Below the pieces are notes generated by a model. The model saw nothing but the letters and a program-made list of their open reading frames with translations. It was not told the origin of the DNA and did not search any database. The position numbers and the translations under genes are program-made. DNA of 64,000 bases from Scylla paramamosain (lineage: Eukaryota > Arthropoda > Malacostraca > Decapoda > Portunidae), in assembly GCF_035594125.1 (NCBI RefSeq), contig NC_087155.1, positions 3,616,692-3,680,691 of the forward strand, read 5' to 3'. Positions within the stretch are counted from its first letter, which is position 1. Every line of letters starts with the position of its first letter. Positions 54,912 through 64,000 of the stretch are shown piece after piece.

Positions 54912-55666
54912 GAATGTAAGAAAAAAGTCTGATAAATAAATGTTTAGCCCATAAACTGCCAATAAACATGGATATCATAAAAAAAAGTGAAAATCTAAAT
55001 CTGAAAGTATATAATGAATGAGAATATTTTTATGAGAAATAATACAGAAGATAAAACTGGTACATAAATTCCAAATATAAGATACTCAAATTTTGGTGCA
55101 CTCCAAAAAGCATGCAAAAATTATATAATAGTTCCAGGTGGGCAACAGATGTAGGTGCAGGTGGTGTTTAAATCATAGACACTAAAATTGCCAAAACCAC
55201 CTTTATGCTTTTCACAATGAACAAGGTAACTGAAATACCACAACTTTATATAAATAATTCTGAGATTAAAAGTAGTAGTTTTACAAAATTCTTCCTTGTC
55301 ACTTTTAGCAAAGATTAAACTTTTAGACGTCATGTTCAGAAATTATCTAGACTCAATGATATGCTGTACTGACAGAGAATATTTACCTTGTGAAACTCTG
55401 AAATGCTTATACTATGCCTATATATAACCACTCTTACATTACTGTAATCCCATTTGGGCCACTACCTACCCTACCCACTTAAACTGCCCAAACCTTCAAC
55501 ATAAAAAAAATCCTCCGAATAATAATAACAAATGGTGCCCATTCAGAACAGGCATCACAACTCTTCAAAAACATTCATGTGTTGAACTTAGCAGATATAA
55601 CTAACTTTGCTATGCCTATTTATATGCATAATAACCAGATTGCTTTCACCATGAAAACCCAACATG
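54912..55666. other. Intronic spacer
   Basis: AT-rich, no feature supported. Confidence 0.5.
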
Positions 55667-56310
55667 AAATACTGAAGCAGGCAGGGAGCTCCAGAGTTTA
55701 CTAGAGAAAGGGATCAAGAATACTGATTAACTCTTGCATTAGAGAGGTGGACAAAATAGAAGTGAAAGAAAATAGAAAGTCTTATGCAGCAAGGTTGTGG
55801 GACGAGGGGAGGCAGGCAGTTAGTAAGATCAGAAGAGTATTTAGCATGAAAGTAGCAGTAAAGATAGCAAGAGATGCAACACTGCAGCAACGAGGGAGAG
55901 GGTGAAAATAGTTAGTTAGAGGAGAGGAGTTGATAAGACAAAATGCTTTTGATTCAACCGTGTCTAAAAGTGTGGCATGAGTGGAACCCCCTAGTATATG
56001 TGAAGCATACATGGATGGATAAGGCCCTCAGTACAGAGTTAGCAGCTGGCAGAGACAACTCAGAATGTCTAACTTCACAGAAGCAGTTTTAGCTAGATAA
56101 AATGTGAAGTTTCCAGTTTAGATTATAAGTAAAGGACAGACCAAGAATGTTTAATATAGAAGAGGGGGACAGTCAAGTGTCACTGAAGAAGAGGGGATAA
56201 TTATCTGGAACATTGTGTTGAGTTGATAGAAAGAGGAATTGTGTTTTTGAGACATTGAACAATACCAAGTTTGCTCTGCCCTAATCAGAAATTTAGAGAC
56301 ACCAGGAGTC
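55667..56310 (-). mobile_element. LINE family 1, copy I
   Basis: Reverse of the C-terminal domain and thumb (G-S-T-H-A-T-L-L-D-T-V-E-S-K-A-F near 55950). It lacks the poly(A) end (begins inside the C-terminal domain) and its truncated 5' end at 56310 abuts the poly(T) of copy J, so J and I are head to tail on the minus strand. Confidence 0.85.
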
Positions 56311-56552
56311 AGTTTTTTTTTTTTTTATGTAGAAGAGGCACTGGCCAAGGGCAATGAAAAAATCCCCCCCCCAAAAAAAAAAGCCCCACTGAGATGCCAG
56401 TCCCCAAATAGGTTCCAAAGCAGTAGTCAAATATTAAAGGATTAGTGTCTTGAAACCTTCCTCTTGAAGAAATTCAAATCATAGGAAGGTGGAAATACAG
56501 AAGCAGGCAGGGAGTTGAGTTTACCAGAGAAAGGGATGAATGATTGAGAATA

Positions 56553-59176
56553 CAGTGATACCTCTACATACAAGTGCATCTATATATGAGTTTTCCAAGA
56601 TACGAGTAAAAATTTGTGAAAAAATTATGCCCCATAACACAAGCATTTTTCCAAAATATGAGCAGCCAGCAGCAGCAGCAGCGCCCACCATCATCAGGGC
56701 TCGGTAGCAAAGCAGCAATCCACACATCTGCACATTGTACAATTACTCGTGGCCGCTAAACATTTGCTCTGACTTTTATCTGTGTTTTTTCGTATTTTGT
56801 GCTACTTTTTTGTGCTTTTTTTGTGCATTTAACCATGGGGCCCAAGAAAGGAAATGCTAAAGATAGTAGTGATCATAAGAAATGAATGATGAGCTTAGAA
56901 ATTAAACAGGAAATAATAATCGAAAAACATGAGCGTGGTGCGTGTGAGTGATCTTGCTAAGGAGTATGAGTGTAGTACGTCGACTATTTGCACCATTTCG
57001 AAGAACAAAGATTTAATTAAGAGTAAAAAACAGGATAAGGGAGTGACTATCCTCTCTACTAAATGAACAGATATCCATGAAGAGATGGAGAGGCTTTTCC
57101 TTATATGGATAAAAGACAAAGAGATCACTAGTGATACAGTCACTGAGGCCATAATTAGTGAGAAGGGTTGTGCCATTTATGCTGATTTGAGAAGAAAGCA
57201 GGCAGAGAAGGGGGATTGGGAGAGCTCCAGCACACCAACAGTACCAGAGTTCAAGGCTTCATGAGGTAGGTTTGAAAAATTTTATAAGCGTAGCGGAGTT
57301 CACTCTGTCATTCGTCATGGAGAGGCATCTAGTGCTGATGCTAAGGCAGCTGAAGAGTTCTGCAAAAAATTTGCAGAACTCATTCTCACTGAAGGCTATG
57401 TCTCACAGCAAGTTTTTAATTGTGACAAGACTGGCCTTTTTTTGGAAGAAAATGCCACAAAGGACCTTCTTCACGGCTGAAGAAAAGAAAATGCCAGGCC
57501 ACAAGCCCATGAAGAACAGACTGACATTGGCTCTATGTGCCAATGCCAGTGGAGATTGTAAAATCAAACCTCTGCTGGTACACCACTCTGAAAATCCAAG
57601 GGCATTCAAGGCACACAAAGTGCTAAAGGAGAAACTCCAAGTCATGTGGAGAGCTAATGCCAAAGCCTGGGTTACCCGTCAATTTTTTGTTGAATGGGTT
57701 AACCTCATATTCAGCCCAGCTGTCAAAAAATATTTGGAGGAGAATAATCTTCCTTTGAAATGTTTACTCATCCTAGACAATGCTCCTGCTCATCCCCCTG
57801 GCCTAGAGGATGATATTCTCAACGAGTTCAAGTTCATCAAAGTCCTATACCTCCCCTCCAACACAACCTCTATCCTCCAGCCCATCGACCAGCAAGTGAT
57901 TTCTAACTTCAAGAAATTATACACAAAGCATTTGTTCAAGCAATGTTTTGAAGTTACTGAAAACACCAATCTAACCCTGTGTGAATTTTGGAAGGAACAT
58001 TACAACATTGTAATTTGCTTGAAAATCATAGACTTGGCCTGGCAGGGAGCAACTTGTCGAACCTTAAACTTTTTCTGGAGGAAATTGTGGCCTGACGCTG
58101 TTTCTGAACATTATTTTGAGGGATTTGAAATAGCAGAGTTGGATGAGATAGTGACACTCGGAAAGTCCATGGGTTTGGAGGTTGATGAGGGGGACATCAA
58201 CGATCTCATTGAGGAGCACAGTCAGGAGCTGACGACCGAGGAATTACAGGAGCTTCAGGCCCTTCAAGAAGTGGAGGTTTGTCAGGGGTTCAGTGGCAAG
58301 GATGAGGATGAGGCTCCTGTGGTTACGACTGCAGAAATTAAAGAGGTTTTGGCAGCGTATCAGAAAGTGACTGATTTTGTGGAAAAAAATCACCTAGAAA
58401 ACGTACACACAAACTGTGCAGCTGCCCAATACATATGCCTCATGCATTTCAGAAACATTTTGAAAAGTATACAGAGGCAAACCTCATTGAACTGTTTTTT
58501 TCAGCAAGAGGCCTTAAGAAAGTGGAAATCAGTGTGCCTAAGAAGGCCAAAAATAATGATGAAAATTAGTTTATGCAAGTTGAAGCAAAAAAAAAGTGAA
58601 AAAAAGAGAAAATAAATAAAAAAATAGAAAATAAAAAAAATTATTTGAGTCTTTATGCTACATCATTTATTCTAATGTAAGTTGTAAAAAAGAAATCTTT
58701 AGTTTGAGTAAATTTAAGTAAAATAAAAAATTATTTTAAGCTACATAAAGATTAAAATTAAGTTTAATTTCCAGTTAATCTAGTGTTAAGTTTAATTTTG
58801 TTTGTTCAAGTTCACTCTACTTATCCCTCATCCTCCACCTACTACCCTGGCATCCTTCATCCTCCACCTACTCCGCCTACCTGCATTGTCTGCCGTCATC
58901 TGTCTTCTGCTAAGCACTCACAAAACAACATTATATTTCAGTTATTATTATTTATTATCTACATTTATGTTTAGTAAAGAATTATGTATGTTTTGTAATT
59001 TAACTGCATATTTATTTCAGGTCAATTGGGGTATTTTGTATTTTGTTCTGCTGGCTGGAACAGATTAACAGAGTTTCAGTTAATTTAAATGGGAATTAAT
59101 AATTCATGATATAAGTAACTTCAAGTTACGAGGTAGGGGCTGGAACCAATTAAACTCGTATCTAGAGGTACCACTG
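56553..59176 (+). mobile_element. Tigger/pogo DNA transposon, 2624 bp
   Basis: Inverted ends CAGTGATACCTCTACATACA and, reverse-complemented, CAGTGGTACCTCTAGATACG, flanked by TA (56551-56552 and 59177-59178). Both borders sit inside LINE copy J. It encodes a Tigger transposase of full extent but with disabling mutations. It lies in the BCAS3 intron between 60806 and 54909, opposite to the gene's direction. Confidence 0.93.
56833..58615 (+). pseudogene. Tigger transposase (CENP-B/TIGD1-like), disabled
   Basis: M-G-P-K-K-G-N-A-K at 56835 starts a CENP-B-like helix-turn-helix segment (V-S-D-L-A-K-E-Y-E-C-S-T-S-T-I), broken by in-frame TGA codons near 56884 and 57062. The DDE_1 nuclease follows in 57272-58615: F-N-C-D-K-T-G-L-F (first Asp kept, next Glu changed to Lys), L-I-L-D-N-A-P-A-H-P-P-G (second Asp) and N-T-T-S-I-L-Q-P-I-D-Q-Q (third Asp). 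One extra T in the T-run at about 57438-57444 shifts the frame between the first motif and the rest. C-terminal acidic region E-E-L-Q-E-L-Q-A-L. About the size of complete Tigger1-like proteins. Confidence 0.88.
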
Positions 59177-60347
59177 TACTGGTTAACTCCTGCATTAGAG
59201 AAACGGAGAGGTGAGAGGAAAAAGAGTCTTGTGCAGCAAGGCCACGGGAAGAAGGGAGGCATGCAATTAGCTGGATCAGAAGAGCAGTTAGCATGAAAAT
59301 AGCAGTAGAAGACAGCAAGAGATGCAACAGTGCAGCAATGAGAATGAGGCTGAAGACATTCAGTTGGGGGAGAGGAGTTGATGAGATGAAAAGCTTTTGA
59401 TTCCACCCTGTCTAGAACAGCAGTATGAGTGGAACACCAGACAGATTAGGTCCCTGTACAGAGTTAACAGCTGGAAAGGTGAGAAAAATTAACAGAGACA
59501 TCTCAGAATGCACTGAATAATACTAAGTTTGCTCTGCCCCAATCAGAAATCTTAGAGAGATCATAAGTCATGCGTTCTGTGGTTTTCTTGCATGAACTTT
59601 TTATTTCCTGAAGGATTGGAAGTCTACGAAAAGACATGAAGGGTTCAGGGTGGTATCATCAACATAGGAGTGGATAGGACAAGAAGTTTGGTTTAGAACC
59701 TTGATGGATAATAGGAAGAGAGTGGGTGACAGGACAAAACCTTAAGGAACACCACTCTTAATTGATTTAGAAGAGCAGTGACCATCTACCACAACAGCAA
59801 TAGAATGGTCAGAAAGGAAACTAAAGATGAAGTTACAGAGAGGATAGAAACTGTAGGAGGGTAGTTTGGAAATCAAAGCTTTGTGCCAGACTCTATCAAA
59901 AGCTTTTGATATGCCTAAGGGAAGAGCAAGTTTCAACAAAATTTCTAAAAGAGAATGACCAAGACTCAGTAAGAAAAGCCAGATCACCAGTAGAGCGGCC
60001 TTGATGGAACCCATACTGGCAATCAGAGAGAAGGTTGTGAAGTGATAGATGTTTAAGAATCTTCCTGTGTAGGATAGATTCAAAAACTTTTGATAGGCAG
60101 GAAATTAAAGCAATAGGATGGTAATTTGAGGGATTAGAACCATCACCCTTTTTAAGAGCAGGCTGAATGTAGCAAACTTCCAACAAGAAGGAAAGGTAGA
60201 TGTTGATGGACAGAGTTGAAAGAGTTTGACTAGGCAAGGTGCAAGCATGAAGGCACAGTTTCGGAAAACAATAGATCTATAAGATCTATAAGCCTTCCAA
60301 GGGTTTAGACCAGTGAGGATATGGAAAACATCATTGTGGAGAATTTT

Positions 60348-61538
<1,191 letters not shown>

Positions 61539-61712
61539 CTGTGCCATCCACCTCTCCTCTGGATCATCATGGTCCAAGGAATGGGTGGGTGAGAGGGAGC
61601 GAGGCCGTGTTGGAGAGAGAGGTGCTAGCAATGGAGAGTTTAAATCTAAGGGAGGACGTAGCTCTCCACTTGTTGATTCTCTTCCTAATGCCCATTGAGC
61701 ACTGGCATGAAC
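61539..61712 (-). CDS. BCAS3: BCAS3/Rudhira orthologue, internal exon
   Basis: Minus strand. Donor CACAG|GTAAGTCC (61538-61531). The acceptor AG at 61713-61714 is preceded by GCAA and a (T)n(TTTC)n tract. 174 bases, phase 0 at both ends, 58 codons: V-H-A-S-A-Q-W-A-L-G-R at the start, a Pro/Ser/Leu-rich middle (P-L-L-A-P-L-S-P-T-R-P-R-S-L-S-P) and E-E-R-W-M-A-Q at the end, which joins directly to V-E-I-H-T-H of the next exon. In vertebrates, as I recall, this position is also a Ser/Pro-rich stretch ending in W-L-S-Q. No stops; the other frames are not needed. Confidence 0.85.
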
Positions 61713-61718
61713 CTTTGC

Positions 61719-61775
61719 AAAAAAAAAAAAAAAAAAGAAAGAAAGAAAGAAAGAAAGAAAGAAAAGAAAAAAAAA
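61719..61775. repeat. A18-(GAAA)n microsatellite acting as polypyrimidine tract
   Basis: On the plus strand A18 then (GAAA)n; on the transcribed minus strand (TTTC)n-T18 ending five bases from the 3' splice site of exon 61539-61712. Confidence 0.9.
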
Positions 61776-62535
<760 letters not shown>

Positions 62536-62718
62536 CGTTTGATATGTCTAAAGCAACAAAGAAGGTTTCACCAAAATTCCTAAAATATAAGCAAGATTCA
62601 GTAAGGAAGGCCAGAGATCACCAGCACAAGGACCATGACAGAACCCACATAAAGTTATGAAATTATAATGTTCAGAATAGATTAAAAACTTAAGAAAGAC
62701 AAAATTAAAGCAATAGGT
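62536..62718 (-). mobile_element. LINE family 1, copy K (short old fragment)
   Basis: Reverse of the motif A and upstream RT segment (TTTGATATGTCTAAAGCAAC..AATTAAAGCAATAGGTGA). Matches copy H at 48780-48995 with deletions. Confidence 0.75.
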
Positions 62719-62837
62719 GACCCTAAGTGTCTTGACACCCCCCTCAACTTTTTCTTCATTAACTTCTGCAACATTCGCAGTCTAATATCTAATTTTCAAT
62801 CTGTAGAACACCACCTCTCCTCTTCTAAACCTCATCT

Positions 62838-63152
62838 GGATCACCTGAAGATCCGCCACCCCACAGGGATCACCTGAAGATCCGCCACCCCAGATTGTCT
62901 CACCTGAAGATCCGCCACCCCAGACTCTCTCACTTGGTTAGGTTAGGTTAGGTTAGGTTAGGTTAGGTTAGCCTAACCTAACCTAACCTAACAACATGAA
63001 CGCATTAAAAAACTGAGTGGATACAAAAAATGCAGCAAAAAGTTTACTTCATTAAAAGTATGGGATCACCTGAAGATCCGCCATCCCAGATTGTCTCACC
63101 TGAAGATCTGCCACCCCGAGTGCGGCTGGGGTGGCGGATCTTCAGGTGATCC
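62838..63152. mobile_element. 315-bp TIR element (MITE), 8-bp target duplication, telomere-like palindrome inside
   Basis: A perfect 25-bp inverted repeat begins GGATCACCTGAAGATCCG at 62838 and its complement ends at 63152. CCTCATCT flanks it on both sides (62830-62837 and 63153-63160), and removing the insert rejoins the LINE endonuclease frame. The terminal sequence recurs inside as direct copies at about 62867, 62899, 63062 and 63096. An 8-bp duplication fits hAT, Merlin or P-type transposases; GG ends lean toward Merlin. No coding capacity. Confidence 0.92.
62935..62992. repeat. Inverted telomere-type repeat (TTAGG)n-(CCTAA)n
   Basis: Six to seven GGTTA/TTAGG units followed directly by four CCTAA units, forming a palindrome. 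TTAGG is the ancestral arthropod telomere unit. It lies in the centre of the 315-bp MITE. Confidence 0.92.
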
Positions 63153-63757
63153 CCTCATCTTCTTTTCCTCACTGAAACTCAGGTGTCTGAGGCAACTGAC
63201 CATAGCTCCTTTTCTGTTCCCTCCTACTTTCTCTATCCTCATTTTTGATCCAAAGCTGGATGCTGCATTTATGTGCGCAATGACTTAACCTGCTCTCGTG
63301 CCCACGCTCTTGAATCTTCCAAGTTTTCCACCATCTGGCTACGACTACAGAGTCACTCCTAAACTAAATTTATCTGTGCTGTATACCTCTCACCTAACTC
63401 CTCTGACTACAAGAAATTCTTTGACTACTTAACTTCCAAAGTGGAACACATTCTGACCCTCTTCACTTTTGCAGAGATCTCCATTCTTCGAGACTTTAAT
63501 GTTCACTACCAGCTTTGGCTTTCCTCTCCCTTCACTGACCATCCTGGTGAACTAGCCTACAACTTTGCTATCCTCCACGACCTAGAGCAATTGGTGCAAC
63601 ACCCTACTCGTATTCCTGACCGTTTTGGAGATACACCCAACATTCTTGACCTTTTCCTGACCTCTAATCCTTCTGCTTATGCTGTCACCCTTTCTTCTCC
63701 ATTGGCCTCCTCCGATTACAATCTCATATCTGTATCTTGTCCTATTGCTCCAATCGC

Positions 63758-63960
63758 TCAATACCAATCAATACCTATTTGCCTCGTTAAGGATCTAATT
63801 ATAATTTTTTTTTTCATATTATACCCTTTTCTTTGAAAATATCTCCAAGATTATTAGTAATAAGAAGACTATGCAATAAGATTTTCAAAAACATCTCGCC
63901 AATTTTGGTAACCATAGGCTGTATGCCATAAATAATCTCTTAATACAACACTTGATTTCG

Positions 63961-64000
<40 letters not shown>
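63758..64000. other. Spacer and terminal (CT)n
   Basis: AT-rich sequence, then (CT)n from 63966 to the end of the window. Confidence 0.6.

Larger units (their letters stand above)
56311..60347 (-). mobile_element. LINE family 1, copy J, split by a Tigger element
   Basis: T-run and family 3' UTR from 56311, C-terminal domain to 56552, the Tigger element (56553-59176), then continuation 59179-60347 through thumb, motif C/B, motif A (about 59900) and into the linker. Several deletions remove parts of the thumb near 59500. At the junction the LINE reads GAATACTGGTTAAC across the TA, as in other copies, which dates the Tigger insertion after copy J. Confidence 0.88.
62735..63757 (+). mobile_element. 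LINE family 1, copy E (endonuclease domain), split by a MITE
   Basis: The most 5' family sequence in the window. F-F-I-N-F-C-N-I-R-S-L-I-S-N-F (62745 onward) is the endonuclease N-terminus, with N-I-R-S-L typical of APE-type ORF2. After the MITE (62838-63152) it resumes with L-F-F-L-T-E-T-Q (catalytic Glu), a stop within the next segment, [23 protein letters not shown] (family G-D-F-N; here Arg replaces Gly) and [10 protein letters not shown] (His of S-D-H changed to Tyr). It ends abruptly at about 63757. Non-functional. Confidence 0.88.

Noticed and set aside
62838..63152. Repeated ACCTGAAGATCCGCCACCC units read as a CRISPR-like array
   Set aside because: Eukaryotic context, units in mixed orientation with TIRs and an 8-bp target duplication; it is a transposable element with internal copies of its ends.

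Overview
This 64 kb window is animal nuclear DNA and most resembles a decapod crustacean genome, possibly a brachyuran crab. Evidence: intron-split coding exons with GT-AG borders, very dense and long microsatellites ((TA)n, (CT)n/(GA)n, (TTA)n), arthropod-type TTAGG repeats, a tRNA-derived SINE whose body ('GTTCACCTAGCAGT..GTAGGTACG') I recall from decapod sequence, and many copies of one APE-type LINE whose proteins resemble predicted 'jockey-like' proteins of crabs. The species assignment is inference. No prokaryotic, organellar or rRNA sequence was seen.

Layout. 1-14.5 kb is a LINE graveyard: copies of LINE family 1 (1-6174), a second LINE with a PHD-finger ORF1 on the minus strand (6176-9200) split by a solo LTR, and a near full-length minus-strand LINE with a zinc-knuckle ORF1 (9200-14450) split by a TA-target MITE. 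14.5-23.5 kb holds a PIF/Harbinger element, an unassigned ~0.77 kb direct repeat in two copies, microsatellites, a SINE and a Ty3/Gypsy protease remnant. 23.5-34.7 kb has a well preserved 5'-truncated LINE, AT-rich spacer, and a TA-target DNA element containing a CR1-like LINE.

34.7-61.7 kb is the 3' end of the only host gene recognised: the orthologue of BCAS3 (Drosophila Rudhira), on the minus strand. Five exons are resolved. The chain 61539-61712, 60806-61040, 54760-54909 is joined in phase, and then either of two phase-compatible terminal exons can follow: 40667-42447 (long, about 592 residues, highly charged, poly-Lys end) or 34769-34845 (short, 24 residues, resembling the vertebrate C-terminus). 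The upstream exons with the WD40-type propeller lie beyond the right edge. The introns carry a mariner, a Tigger/pogo element nested in a LINE, PIF/Harbinger-type elements, several LINE fragments and long (GA)n tracts.

The right edge (62.0-64 kb) has a compound minisatellite and a LINE family 1 endonuclease copy interrupted by a 315-bp terminal-inverted-repeat element with an 8-bp target duplication and an inverted TTAGG/CCTAA telomere-like palindrome inside. The mobile elements look dead or non-autonomous. The new biology most worth checking is the alternative C-termini of the BCAS3 orthologue and the telomere-palindrome MITE.
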